Positions 1 through 9,461 of a stretch of DNA of 44,027 bases are shown piece after piece. The notes below the pieces were generated by a model. The model was not told the origin of the DNA. It saw only the letters and a list, made by a program, of their open reading frames with translations, and did no database searches. Position 1 is the stretch's first letter. Each line of letters begins with the position of its first letter. The stretch comes from an uncultured Muribaculaceae bacterium. GTDB lineage: Bacteria > Bacteroidota > Bacteroidia > Bacteroidales > Muribaculaceae. Made by a program: the position numbers and the translations under genes. The stretch is taken from contig CAJUHX010000012.1 in NCBI GenBank assembly GCA_910586455.1, positions 1 through 44,027 of the forward strand, written 5' to 3'.

Positions 1-416
1 GCCGGACGGTATTTCTCGCGGTTGGCGGTGTCGAATGTGTCGCTCAGAGTAATCGCACCCCAGCATGCATCTTCCTTGGCTTCGCGGACAGAGCTTCGGT
101 TTTGCGAGGTGAGTACATTCAGCACCACATTGTGCCCGGCATACTCGGAAATATCCAGCGGCACTGTGTAGTCGACTTTCGACTTAGCCAGGCGGACGTA
201 GAAAGTGCGTTCGTACTTACCGTCGACCAAAAGTCGTACGGCAGCATCGTCCACACTCTCCTGCACCGGCAGGATAAGCAGGGGAGAATCAGTGTTGACT
301 CTTATAAGGGTATTGTTGGTGCCGAGGTGCTCCACGGTCACGCTGTTGTCGGTGGCCGAAGCCGGCAGAGCGGCTAAGAGCAGGCTCACGGCGGCGATTT
401 TAGAAATTTTGTTCAT
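1..416 (-). CDS. GH32 fructan hydrolase, N-terminal part only (runs off left edge)
   Basis: This is the first 138 codons of a secreted protein; the rest lies beyond base 1. It starts MNKISKIAAV with a short Sec signal peptide ending near ALPASA. The following segment (NTLIRV, LLILPVQES, VDYTVPLDISEYAGH) matches the beta-sandwich domain (DUF4980 type) that precedes the catalytic domain in many Bacteroides GH32 fructanases. The last readable residues, NREKYRP, are where that family normally enters the beta-propeller just before its WMNDPNG nucleophile motif, so the catalytic part is not visible. The expected role is exo- or endo-cleavage of beta-2,1 or beta-2,6 fructan in the periplasm or at the surface. 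It is divergent from the sensor gene at 581, and both probably belong to one fructan locus. The GH32 assignment rests on recall of the family's N-terminus, not on catalytic residues. Confidence 0.82.
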   Translation of the reverse strand, partial: MNKISKIAAVSLLLAALPASATDNSVTVEHLGTNNTLIRVNTDSPLLILPVQESVDDAAVRLLVDGKYERTFYVRLAKSKVDYTVPLDISEYAGHNVVLNVLTSQNRSSVREAKEDACWGAITLSDTFDTANREKYRP

Positions 417-438
417 GGCTATAGAAGTTTTTCCGCTG

Positions 439-469
439 CAAATCTACTTATATATCTCCGGGTGGGCAA
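439..469 (-). promoter_or_regulatory. Bacteroidetes-type promoter for the partial GH32 gene
   Basis: Read on the minus strand, TAGATTTG (439-446) fits the -7 consensus TAnnTTTG. A TTG at 467-469 lies 20 bases upstream, the usual distance for the -33 element. The GH32 start codon at 416 is 23 bases downstream of the -7 box. Confidence 0.6.
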
Positions 470-553
470 TAACAAATCGTGCATAAAGCATGAAATTTAG
501 TTCATCGGCACAAATTTTACAGCATTTTGCGCGCTATTTTTAAGATTTATGGC

Positions 554-561
554 TAACTTTG
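554..561 (+). promoter_or_regulatory. -7 promoter element for the hybrid sensor gene
   Basis: TAACTTTG matches TAnnTTTG and lies 19 bases before the ATG at 581, giving a short leader of about 13 bases. No well-spaced -33 TTTG is visible; the nearest TTTG is 24 bases upstream. Confidence 0.5.
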
Positions 562-580
562 GGCAGGAAAATCGAGAACC

Positions 581-3355
581 ATGAATCCATACATCTATAA
601 AATTATAAAGAATCACACGCTGCTGTTGCTGCTGTCGGTGATGCTTGTTACGGGCGCCGCATGCAGTCAGGAGAAGAAATACCACATAGGAGTATCGCAA
701 TGTTCGAGCGATGACTGGCGCGAAAAAATGAACGAGGAGATACGCCGCGAAGCCCTCTTCCACGAAGATGCTCTGGTGGAAATTCGCTCCGCCCAAGACA
801 GCAACGAAAAGCAGATAGCCGACATACGCTACTTCATCGACAACGGTTTCGACCTCATTGCGGTGGCCCCCAACGAGGCCGCGGCCATAACACCTATAGT
901 AAAAGAAGCCTTCGACAAGGGTATACCCGTGGTGGTGTTCGACCGCGATATACAAGGCGACAGCTATACCGCCCAGATGGGCACCGACAACGCTGCCATA
1001 GGCGCGATGGCCGCCTCTTACGCCAACTTGCTGCTTAAAGACGGCGGTGACATAATTGAACTTTACGGCCTGCCGGAGTCGACTCCGGCAGACGACCGTC
1101 ACCGGGGCTTTGCGGAGCGGCTGAGCGATTATCCGGCACTGCACCTCGCAGGCAGCGGCCGGGGCAACTGGAACTACGAGGACGCTCTGACGGCAGCCGA
1201 TTCGCTGCTGAACATATACCCGGATACAAAACTTATATACGCCCACAACGACCGTATGGCCATAGCAGCCCGCGAAGCTGCCAGGCGCCATGGCATGGAT
1301 ATAAAGGTGATAGGCATCGACGCGGCTCCCGGCATAGGCATCAAGGCTGTGGCCGACGGAATCATCGACGCTACATTCCTTTATCCAACCGACGGCGACC
1401 GGCTGGTGTCGATATGTATGGCCATATTGCACGGGCAGCATTTCGACCGGCACATATTATTGCCAAGTTCGTCGGCTGTCGATAAATCCAACGCCGACAT
1501 ACTGCTGTTGCAAAACCAGGCCCTGAAGGCGGAAACCGACCGCATATACAAACTGAAAAGCCAGGTCGACGAATACTGGAACAAGCATTCCGCCCAGACA
1601 ACCCTGCTGTATGTGGCCGTGATATGCGCCCTGCTGCTGGTGGGGCTTGTGTTTCTGCTGCTTAGAGCATACTGGCAGAATAAACGCCACCGCAAGGTGC
1701 TGGAAGACAACAACCGCCTGCTGGCCGAGCAGCGCGATATGCAGGTGAACCTCAACTCGTCGATCGAAGAGGCCACACAGTCGAAACTCAAGTTCTTCAC
1801 CAGTGTGTCGCACGACCTGCGTACACCTATAACCCTGATTGCCGACCCGGTGCAGCAGCTGGCCGATGCCACCAACCTTACCGACGACCAGCGCATGCTC
1901 GCACGCATCGCCAACAAGAATGTGCATATAATGCGTCGTCTGATAAACCAGATTCTCGACTTCCGCAAAATCGAGAACGGTCTGCTGGAACCTCAGCTGC
2001 AGGAAATCGACTTTGGTGCATCGGCAAAAGAATGGCTGCAGTCGTTCAGGCTCCTCGCCCGCAAGCGCCATATCAGACTCGGTATAGACGTGCCCGACGA
2101 AGAAATGTCTTTGGCTGTGGATCCCGAGATGATAGAGCGTGTGGTGTTCAACCTGCTGTCGAATGCCTTCAAATTCACACCCGACAACGGGCGCATAGAT
2201 TTCAGCTGTGTGTACAGTCCGCGTATGCTGCGTTTCAAAGTCCGCGACACCGGCATAGGCATACGTCCGGAGCACCGCGACAAGGTCTTCGAGCGCTTTT
2301 TCCAGGCCGACGCCTCGCGCCATAGCGGCAACGGCATAGGCCTCTCGCTGGTAAAGGCTTTCGTTGAGCTCCACGGAGGCATTATAAGCCTCGAAAGCGA
2401 GGAGGGCAAGGGTTCGTGTTTTACAGTGGAAATTCCGGTAAAACACATTGCCGAACAGAAAACTGCTGTAGCCGACACCCTTATCGACTCCAATACGGTG
2501 AATACCGAACTCGATCCACTGGATAACCCAGTGGCAGATATGGCCGAAGGCAAGCCCGTAGTGCTGGTGATAGAAGACAACAGCGACCTGCTGAAATTGC
2601 TGCGCCAGACTCTCTCGGCCGATTATCAGGTGCTTACGGCGGCAAACGGAGCCGACGGCCTGCGAATGGCGCTGAAATATGTACCCGACCTTGTAGTGAG
2701 CGATGTGATGATGCCCGTGATGGACGGCCTTGAATGTCTGCGGCATCTGAAATCGGAGGTGGCTACATCGCACATACCCGTGCTGATGCTCACAGCCTGC
2801 GCTCTCGACGAGCAGCGTCTGGCCGGCTACGAAAACGGAGCCGACGGATATATGCCCAAGCCATTCCACCGCGATATGCTGCAGTCGCGCTGCCGCAACC
2901 TCATAGCCAACCGCCGCAGGGTATTTGACGCCGCCGGCGGAATCGACAGTCTGCCTTCGGTGCCTCAGCCCAGGCCGCAGGGCAGCGACAGCAGTCGCAA
3001 CAGGCTCACTGCCGAGGGAGCCGACATCGACAACGATTTCTACAATCGCTTTCTGGAGATATTCAACGCCAACATTAGCAACAGTGAGCTGAACGTGGAA
3101 TTCATAGCCGCCGAACTTGGACTGGGACGCTCGCAGTTCTACCGAAAGATAAAGGCGCTGACCAACTACTCGCCTGTGGAGCTGATACGCGACCTGCGTC
3201 TGAAGCAGGCCCGCAGCCTGCTCACCACCACCGAACGCAGCATCAGCGAGGTGGCATACGAAGTAGGCTTTTCGTCGCCCGCATATTTCAGCAAGTGCTA
3301 CCGCGAGGCCTACGGCCAGACACCCAGCGAACTGCGCGAGCAGTTGGGCCAATGA
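581..3355 (+). CDS. Hybrid two-component system sensor/regulator with sugar-binding-protein-like input domain
   Basis: One 924-residue protein combines sensor kinase and transcription regulator. In order: hydrophobic N-terminus to about residue 28; periplasmic type I (LacI/ribose-binding-like) domain about 34-330 (IGVSQCSSDDW, VVVFDRD, IGIDAAPG); membrane segment about 342-363; HisKA with H411 in SVSHDLRTP; HATPase with N528 (NLLSNAFKF) and DTGIGI from D556; receiver domain from about 660 with phospho-acceptor D708 (VVSDVMMP) and K760; AraC-type HTH about 820-924. All catalytic residues are present. Most Bacteroides sensors of this class use beta-propeller inputs; a periplasmic-binding-protein input is the type known from the fructose sensor of the B. 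thetaiotaomicron levan locus (BT1754). By analogy it should bind fructose in the periplasm and activate the susC operon downstream. Cys28 at the end of the hydrophobic segment is lipobox-like but weak. Confidence 0.95.
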   Translation: MNPYIYKIIKNHTLLLLLSVMLVTGAACSQEKKYHIGVSQCSSDDWREKMNEEIRREALFHEDALVEIRSAQDSNEKQIADIRYFIDNGFDLIAVAPNEAAAITPIVKEAFDKGIPVVVFDRDIQGDSYTAQMGTDNAAIGAMAASYANLLLKDGGDIIELYGLPESTPADDRHRGFAERLSDYPALHLAGSGRGNWNYEDALTAADSLLNIYPDTKLIYAHNDRMAIAAREAARRHGMDIKVIGIDAAPGIGIKAVADGIIDATFLYPTDGDRLVSICMAILHGQHFDRHILLPSSSAVDKSNADILLLQNQALKAETDRIYKLKSQVDEYWNKHSAQTTLLYVAVICALLLVGLVFLLLRAYWQNKRHRKVLEDNNRLLAEQRDMQVNLNSSIEEATQSKLKFFTSVSHDLRTPITLIADPVQQLADATNLTDDQRMLARIANKNVHIMRRLINQILDFRKIENGLLEPQLQEIDFGASAKEWLQSFRLLARKRHIRLGIDVPDEEMSLAVDPEMIERVVFNLLSNAFKFTPDNGRIDFSCVYSPRMLRFKVRDTGIGIRPEHRDKVFERFFQADASRHSGNGIGLSLVKAFVELHGGIISLESEEGKGSCFTVEIPVKHIAEQKTAVADTLIDSNTVNTELDPLDNPVADMAEGKPVVLVIEDNSDLLKLLRQTLSADYQVLTAANGADGLRMALKYVPDLVVSDVMMPVMDGLECLRHLKSEVATSHIPVLMLTACALDEQRLAGYENGADGYMPKPFHRDMLQSRCRNLIANRRRVFDAAGGIDSLPSVPQPRPQGSDSSRNRLTAEGADIDNDFYNRFLEIFNANISNSELNVEFIAAELGLGRSQFYRKIKALTNYSPVELIRDLRLKQARSLLTTTERSISEVAYEVGFSSPAYFSKCYREAYGQTPSELREQLGQ

Positions 3356-3531
3356 TGCTTTGTGTTGTGGAGCGCCTTTTGCGAGAAATGTGGCCACGAC
3401 GCTGTAATGTGATGTGAAGCTTGTGATTACTTGAATATGAAAAATGATGCAAAATATATTATAAATGTTGTTTTTCATCAAAATTGACAACAGTTGCAAG
3501 GTTTGTTATAATACGTTCACATAATTAGCGA

Positions 3532-3539
3532 TAATTTTG
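3532..3539 (+). promoter_or_regulatory. -7 promoter element for the susC operon
   Basis: TAATTTTG fits TAnnTTTG and sits 37 bases before the SusC ATG. The 221-base gap 3356-3576 is AT-rich and has no gene; a TTTG at 3502-3505 is too far for a standard -33. An HTCS activator site is expected here, but no clear repeat was recognised. Confidence 0.5.
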
Positions 3540-3576
3540 CAGCGGTAAAAACAGAACAACCTAATTTCTATAATCA

Positions 3577-6500
3577 ATGAAATCAACCATTCTAAGTGCT
3601 CTCCTGCTGCTTGTGGCTATGGTCACGGCGCAGGCTCAGAACATCACGGTGCATGGCTCGGTATGGAGTCTTACCGATGATGAACCGCTGATTGGTGCGT
3701 CGGTTGCACCGACAACCAATCCCACCCAGGGAGTTTCCACCGATTTCGACGGCAACTTCACTATTTCTGTTCCGGCCGGCGCCGAACTGGTATTTTCCTA
3801 TGTGGGCTATGTGCCCCGAACCCTTGCCGCCGAAGACGGCATGCGTGTGGTATTGAGCGAAGATGCCGCCGCCCTCGACGAAATAGTGGTTGTAGGTTAT
3901 CAGACCGTACGCAAGGCCGACCTTACCGGTTCGGTAGCCGTGATGGATATGAAGCAGCCCATCAGCGAGAACTCAGGCTCTATTATAAACTCCATGCAGG
4001 GCCGTCTGCCCGGTGTACAGGTTACCACCGATGCTGCTCCCGGCGGCGGCGGTGCAATCCGCGTGCGCGGTATGAGTACTGTCAACGGCAACGACCCTCT
4101 GTATATCGTCGACGGTATTCCTACCGATGAAATAAAATCAATCAACCCCACCGACATCGAAAGCATCCAGGTACTGAAAGACGCCGCCTCGGCCTCGATT
4201 TACGGTAGCCGCGCCGCCAACGGTGTAATCATAGTCACCACCCGCCAGGGCAAGGGCGACAAGATGCAGGTGACCGTAAACTATGCGGCATCGCTGCAGA
4301 CTGTAGGCAAACGCTACAATATGCTTAACTCTGCCGACTGGGGTACCGCCTACTGGGCCGCCGCCCGCAACTCGAACGTGGTTCCGTCGCACAAACTCTA
4401 CGGCAACGGCGATGTGCCCAAGCTGGTGGAATTTGTCGACGGCAACCCCAACTATCCTACCGCCGACACCGACTGGCAGGACGAGGTGTACCACACCGCC
4501 TGGACCAATAACCTCACCGCAAGTGTGAGCAACAGCAGCGACCGCGGTTCGTTTATGTTCTCGGCCAACTACATCAATCAGGACGGTATGATGATTGACA
4601 CCTACTACCGCCGCTACTCGGCCCGTGTGAACTCAAACTACAAGTTCAACAAGTATGTGACTATAGGCGAGAACCTGATGATAGCCAACTGGCAGGACCG
4701 AGGCTACAGCACCAATGACGACCGTGGCATTCCTTTCACCGCCATGCGCCAGCATCCGGCTCTGCCCGTGCGCGGCCTCGACGGTGACTGGACTCGCCCC
4801 ATGGCCCTTGGCATCAGCGACATCGCCAACCCTGTGCAGCAGCTTTACAATGGTCGCGATAACTCCAACCAGAGCTGGCGTATACTTGGCAACATGTTTC
4901 TGGCGGTTATGCCTGTCGACGGTCTGACACTTAAGACAAACCTGGGTATAGAGCATGTGCAGTACCTCAACAAGACCCTTAACCGCAAGACTATTCCCAG
5001 CGACATGAACTCCATGAGCCGAGGCTATGGCCAGGGCGATACCTGGACATGGAGCAACACCGCCAACTATGTGAAGACTTTCAACAGCGTGCACAACCTG
5101 AATGTACTCTTCGGTGTTGAGGCTATCAAATACACCTTTGAGAATATCGATGCAGCCCGCACCGACTACGCCTTTGAGGATGATGACTACATGCAGATAG
5201 GCTCGGGCGAAGGCACCCAGACCAATGGCGGCGGCAAAAGCCAGTGGGGCCTGTTCTCGGTATTCGGCAAGGTCGACTATAACTATGCCGACCGTTATCT
5301 GGCTTCGTTTACACTGCGCCGCGACCAGTCGTCGCGCCTCGACAAGCACCACAACAGCGGTGTATTCCCTGCCGTGACTGCAGCCTGGCGTCCGACCCAG
5401 GAGGCTTTCTTCCCCGAGAATAATATTCTCAACGACATGAAAATCCGCTTCGCCTGGGGTCAGAACGGCAACTCGGCCATCAGCAACTGGTATGCGGCAT
5501 ACAGCACCTACCGTGTGAACATAGGCAACGGCGCCTACGACCTCGAAGGCACCAATTCCGGATTTGTGCCCGGTATTACAGTGGCCGAAACCGGCAACCC
5601 CGACCTGAAGTGGGAAACCACCACCCAGACCAACATCGGTGTCGACTTCAGCTTCCTCAACGGTGCCTTGGGACTGAGTGCCGACTACTACATCAAGAAA
5701 ACCACCGACATGCTCACCATTCCGCCCGTGCTGTCAGTGGCAGGCGAAAACGCCGCCATGTGGATGAACACCGGCGACATGGACAACCGCGGTTTCGAAC
5801 TCACCCTCAACTACAATTCGCCCCAATACGGCGACTTCAGCTGGAGCGGCAACTTCAACGTAAGCAGCTATCGCAACAAACTTATAAAACTCAACAGTAA
5901 AGTAAGCAGCATAGGCGGCGACATCCGTATTATGGTCGACCAGCCCATGGGTGTGTACTACGGCTATGTATGCGACGGTATATTCCAGAATGCCGATCAG
6001 GTGAGCAACCACGCCCTGCAGCAGGGTGCCGCTCCGGGCCGACTGATTTACCGCGACATCGACGGCAACGGTGTTATCAATGAGAACGACCGCTGTGTAA
6101 TCGGCGACCCCAACCCCGACTTCTCGCTGGGTCTGAATCTCGACTTCCGCTATCGCGATTTCACCCTCAGCACCTTCTTCACCGGCGACTTCGGTTTTGA
6201 TATCTACAACGCCACCAAGGGCCAGCTGTATCTGATGAGCTACGGTGATGTCAGCACCAACCGCAGCGCCGACATACTCAACGCATGGACTCCCACCAAT
6301 ACCAATACCGACATTCCCGCTCTTGCAGCAGCCGACGACAACAACGAAACCCGCATGAGCACCTGGTATGTAGAGGATGGCAGCTACCTGAAGATGAAAT
6401 ATATAAAGCTCGACTACAAGCTGCCGGCCAAGATTCTGCGTCCTATAGGCGCCACTTCGTTGGGTGTGTACGCACAGCTCGAAAACGTGTTTACCATAAC

Positions 6501-6615
6501 CAAGTATAAAGGCCTTGACCCCGAACTGCCTCTGGGTGCATACGGAGCCCGCGTCGACCGCGGTCCATATCCCCGCAGCCGTGTAGTTTCGTTAGGCGTT
6601 AACATTAACTTCTAA
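3577..6615 (+). CDS. SusC-like TonB-dependent outer-membrane transporter (first pair)
   Basis: A 1012-residue outer-membrane importer for oligosaccharides, powered by TonB. The signal peptide (MKSTILSALLLLVAMVTAQAQ) is followed by the carboxypeptidase-regulatory-like domain (about 23-90, GVSTDFDGNFTISV, FSYVGY), the TonB box DEIVVVGY (about 100), the plug (LPGVQV, IRVRGMSTVNGNDPLYIVDGIP, ASASIYGSRAANGVIIVTT) and a long beta-barrel ending in aromatic VSLGVNINF. Length is normal for the family. It is the first gene of an operon with susD (10-base gap), the DUF4960 lipoprotein and GH32. In this context it probably imports fructo-oligosaccharides. Transporter class is certain; the substrate is inferred from neighbours. 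Confidence 0.97.
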   Translation: MKSTILSALLLLVAMVTAQAQNITVHGSVWSLTDDEPLIGASVAPTTNPTQGVSTDFDGNFTISVPAGAELVFSYVGYVPRTLAAEDGMRVVLSEDAAALDEIVVVGYQTVRKADLTGSVAVMDMKQPISENSGSIINSMQGRLPGVQVTTDAAPGGGGAIRVRGMSTVNGNDPLYIVDGIPTDEIKSINPTDIESIQVLKDAASASIYGSRAANGVIIVTTRQGKGDKMQVTVNYAASLQTVGKRYNMLNSADWGTAYWAAARNSNVVPSHKLYGNGDVPKLVEFVDGNPNYPTADTDWQDEVYHTAWTNNLTASVSNSSDRGSFMFSANYINQDGMMIDTYYRRYSARVNSNYKFNKYVTIGENLMIANWQDRGYSTNDDRGIPFTAMRQHPALPVRGLDGDWTRPMALGISDIANPVQQLYNGRDNSNQSWRILGNMFLAVMPVDGLTLKTNLGIEHVQYLNKTLNRKTIPSDMNSMSRGYGQGDTWTWSNTANYVKTFNSVHNLNVLFGVEAIKYTFENIDAARTDYAFEDDDYMQIGSGEGTQTNGGGKSQWGLFSVFGKVDYNYADRYLASFTLRRDQSSRLDKHHNSGVFPAVTAAWRPTQEAFFPENNILNDMKIRFAWGQNGNSAISNWYAAYSTYRVNIGNGAYDLEGTNSGFVPGITVAETGNPDLKWETTTQTNIGVDFSFLNGALGLSADYYIKKTTDMLTIPPVLSVAGENAAMWMNTGDMDNRGFELTLNYNSPQYGDFSWSGNFNVSSYRNKLIKLNSKVSSIGGDIRIMVDQPMGVYYGYVCDGIFQNADQVSNHALQQGAAPGRLIYRDIDGNGVINENDRCVIGDPNPDFSLGLNLDFRYRDFTLSTFFTGDFGFDIYNATKGQLYLMSYGDVSTNRSADILNAWTPTNTNTDIPALAAADDNNETRMSTWYVEDGSYLKMKYIKLDYKLPAKILRPIGATSLGVYAQLENVFTITKYKGLDPELPLGAYGARVDRGPYPRSRVVSLGVNINF

Positions 6616-6625
6616 GCCAATACCC

Positions 6626-8296
6626 ATGAAATCTATTATAAGCAAAATTGGCCGTCCGGCAATCTATGCACTTATGGCGGCAGCCGTTCTTACCGGCACC
6701 ACAGCATGCGACGACATGCTCGACATGAAGCCTCAGGGCGAGTTCTCGGCCGACCAGATCGACGATGACTCGGTGGAGGGTCTGATGGCAGCCGCCTACG
6801 CCGGTCTGCAGGCTCACTTCTTCGGCAACAACGAGGCTTTCGCAGGCCCCAGCACCAACTGGATTTTTGACGTCCGCTCCGACGATGCCTACAAGGGCGG
6901 CGGCGGTATATCGATGGAAGCCAATATCCATCAGCTGGAAATGAGCAACATCCAGAGCGACAACGTTAGCTGCCTCAACAAGTGGCAGAACAACTTCTAC
7001 GCCGTATCGCGCTGCAACAAGGCTATTCTGGCTCTCGAAGCTGCCCAAAATGTAAGCGACCGCGACAACCTGCTGGCCCAGCTCAAGGCCCTGCGCGCAT
7101 ATTACTACTTCGACCTTATCCGTGTCTTCGAGGCAATCCCTTACTTTACCGAAAAGGACGACCCCAACAGCGCCAGCCCCTTTGAGTACAGCCGCGATGA
7201 AATCTTTGGTTTCATAAAGGCGGATCTGGCCGAGGCATACCGCAATCTGCCCGAAACCCAGAGCCAGCCCGGCGCGTTAAACCGCTATGCCGCGGCTGCC
7301 ATCCACGCCAAGGTATCGGCTTTCACATCGAGCTGGGCCGAAGTCGATGAGTACGCCGGCTATGTTATCGGCTCGGGTAAATATCAGCTGTATAACAACT
7401 TCTTGGATATGTCGAAAATCGAGTTCAACAACAGCTACGAATCGATTTTTGCAATGCAGTGCTCCACTGCCAACGACAACGCTCTCATCAACTGGTGCAA
7501 CCTGCTGAACACCACATATAGCGAAGGCAATCTCTTTGGCAACGGCGACGACTTCTTTCTGGCCAGCCAGAATCTGGTGAACGCTTTCCGCACCGATGCC
7601 AACGGTCTGCCTCTGCTCGACGGCACATTCAACAACGAGAAAGTGACCACCAACTACGACGGCAACGTTGACCCGCGCCTCGACTTCACCGTGGGTCGTA
7701 TAGGCATGCCTTTCCGCGGCCATACCTACAATATGTCGTGGACTCGTGCCTACGATATCTACGGCGAATACTCCGGCAAGAAAGGTCTGATCGACCCCTC
7801 GTCGCCCGACATGGTACAAGGCTTCCCCTGGGGTGCAAGCAGCCTGAACTTCATATTTATCCGCTATGCCGACATTCTGCTGCTCAAGGCCGAGGCCATG
7901 ATTGAGCTCGGCACCGACCTCGACGGCGCACGCAAACTTATCAACGATGTACGTGCCAAGGCAGCCCGCTCGGTTGACCCCGCTTATACGCCGGTTGACT
8001 GCAATCCGTCGATTGCAAGCTACAAGGTAGGTCAGTATCCTGCCACCGGCTGGACACAGGACTATGCCCGCCGCGCAGTGCGCATGGAGCGCCGTCTGGA
8101 ACTGGCCATGGAGGGCAACCGCTGGTTCGACCTCGTACGCTGGGGTGTGGCTGTGGAAACCATGAACGAATACTACCGCACCGAGTCGCAGCTCCGCTCT
8201 TATCTTGAATCAGCCTCGATGTCGGCCGACGAAACTTACTTCCCCATTCCTCTCGACGAAGTACAGAATTCGGGCGGTCTTTACGAAAAGAAATAA
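6626..8296 (+). CDS. SusD-like glycan-binding outer-membrane lipoprotein (first pair)
   Basis: A 556-residue surface lipoprotein that forms the lid of the SusC barrel and captures oligosaccharides. The signal peptide ends in a lipobox with Cys28 (TGTTAC), followed by acidic residues (DDMLDM) of the kind that mark surface export in Bacteroidetes. SusD/RagB signatures are clear: the N-terminal TPR-like part (LRAYYYFDLIRVFEAIPYF, ALNRYAAAAIHAKV) and the C-terminal block (FIFIRYADILLLKAEAMIELG, ARRAVRMERRLELAMEGNRWFDLVRWG, FPIPLDEV). It begins 10 bases after susC and ends 8 bases before the DUF4960 gene, so the genes are co-transcribed. Confidence 0.97.
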   Translation: MKSIISKIGRPAIYALMAAAVLTGTTACDDMLDMKPQGEFSADQIDDDSVEGLMAAAYAGLQAHFFGNNEAFAGPSTNWIFDVRSDDAYKGGGGISMEANIHQLEMSNIQSDNVSCLNKWQNNFYAVSRCNKAILALEAAQNVSDRDNLLAQLKALRAYYYFDLIRVFEAIPYFTEKDDPNSASPFEYSRDEIFGFIKADLAEAYRNLPETQSQPGALNRYAAAAIHAKVSAFTSSWAEVDEYAGYVIGSGKYQLYNNFLDMSKIEFNNSYESIFAMQCSTANDNALINWCNLLNTTYSEGNLFGNGDDFFLASQNLVNAFRTDANGLPLLDGTFNNEKVTTNYDGNVDPRLDFTVGRIGMPFRGHTYNMSWTRAYDIYGEYSGKKGLIDPSSPDMVQGFPWGASSLNFIFIRYADILLLKAEAMIELGTDLDGARKLINDVRAKAARSVDPAYTPVDCNPSIASYKVGQYPATGWTQDYARRAVRMERRLELAMEGNRWFDLVRWGVAVETMNEYYRTESQLRSYLESASMSADETYFPIPLDEVQNSGGLYEKK

Positions 8297-8304
8297 CCAC
8301 AGCA

Positions 8305-9459
8305 ATGAAAAACAATATAATCCTCTCGATTATGGTGGCTGCTGCCGCCACCATGGGCTTAGGTTCGTGCTCAAGTGTCGACCTGCCCGAAACTCCTTAT
8401 TCGCCGGGTGTTGAGCAGCTCACATGCCGGGCCGACGGTCGCCATGTGACCCTCAGCTGGACTCTGCCTCAGAGCGCCGACATAATCGGTGTGCAGATAA
8501 TTCGCAACGGCGAGATTATCGCTACCCTCGACGGTGCCGTCACATCGTACGATGTGCCCCGTGCCACCCCGGGTATGGATGTGGCCTATACAGTAAAGGT
8601 GATTTATGCCGGCGACAAGGTGTCGGAAGGCTCCACAGCCCGTGTCGATATAATCTCAACTGAGAAAATTGCCATGTTGCTGCCCTGCGACCGCACCGCC
8701 CTGACCGATGACGACGAGATTGCTGCCGCCGACTGGCTCGCTGCTTCCTATGGCAATGACTGCGAGTTCCTGAACGTGGCCGACGTACAGAGCATCGATC
8801 CTGCCAAATACCCCGTGGTATGGGTACACATCGACCAGATTGGTCTGCAGATAGGCTGGCAGAATCTGCCCGCAGCCCTTGTAAGCGACAAGGCCGTGAA
8901 AGTTATGACCGACTATATAGCAGCCGGCGGCAATGTGCTGCTTACCAAGTTCGCCACCCAGCTGACAGTGCCTTACGGCTATCTGGCAGCCGAGTATACT
9001 CCGAACATCTTCGGCAGCGGCGAAGGCGGTCAAGGCGACGATATATGGACCATCAACGCCAATATCGGCCTTATCTACGACCACCGCGCCGACCCATTCT
9101 TCAAGGGCATGGAAACCAGCAACCAGTACAGCCACGAGAGTTTCCCGCTTGAGGGTCCGGGCTGGCGCGAGGACCACAACTGCTGCTGGGACCTCAATGC
9201 CTACCGCTACACTGTGGCCGGCGACAACACAGTACAGATGTTCGAACTTCAGAACAACTGCGAGGTAGTGGCCACCTGGGGCCATGTGGTTGACTTCGCC
9301 GTGGCCAGTATGCTCAGCTTCCCCGCTACCGATACCCGCGCCGGGCGCTGTGTGGCAATCGGTCTGAGCGCCTACGAGTTCAACCAGAGCACAGGTAATG
9401 TATATCAGGCCAATGTGGAGCGCCTGACCCGAAACTGTATCGATTATCTCAACGAATAA
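8305..9459 (+). CDS. DUF4960 surface lipoprotein, probable fructan-binding protein
   Basis: A 384-residue lipoprotein with lipobox Cys22 (MGLGSC). Residues about 30-115 look like a fibronectin-III/Ig-type sandwich (VTLSWTLPQSADIIGVQIIRNGEII, YTVKVIYAGD). Residues about 118-384 form a DUF4960-type domain with an alpha/beta pattern (KIAMLLPCD, YPVVWVHID, YIAAGGNVLLTKFATQL) that recalls glutamine-amidotransferase-like folds. Two very conserved blocks, REDHNCCWDLNAY and TWGHVVDFAV, recur in the second copy at 12112. Its place directly after susD is where surface glycan-binding proteins sit in Bacteroides loci, and in the B. thetaiotaomicron levan locus that position encodes a levan-binding protein. 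A binding role is therefore inferred; enzymatic activity is not excluded. Confidence 0.85.
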   Translation: MKNNIILSIMVAAAATMGLGSCSSVDLPETPYSPGVEQLTCRADGRHVTLSWTLPQSADIIGVQIIRNGEIIATLDGAVTSYDVPRATPGMDVAYTVKVIYAGDKVSEGSTARVDIISTEKIAMLLPCDRTALTDDDEIAAADWLAASYGNDCEFLNVADVQSIDPAKYPVVWVHIDQIGLQIGWQNLPAALVSDKAVKVMTDYIAAGGNVLLTKFATQLTVPYGYLAAEYTPNIFGSGEGGQGDDIWTINANIGLIYDHRADPFFKGMETSNQYSHESFPLEGPGWREDHNCCWDLNAYRYTVAGDNTVQMFELQNNCEVVATWGHVVDFAVASMLSFPATDTRAGRCVAIGLSAYEFNQSTGNVYQANVERLTRNCIDYLNE

Positions 9460-9461
9460 GC

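Noticed and set aside
497..3499. Long minus-strand open frames of 318 and 680 codons opposite the hybrid sensor gene
   Set aside because: They are antisense shadows in GC-rich sequence: no recognisable domain, no ribosome-binding site, and the plus-strand frame encodes a complete multidomain protein.
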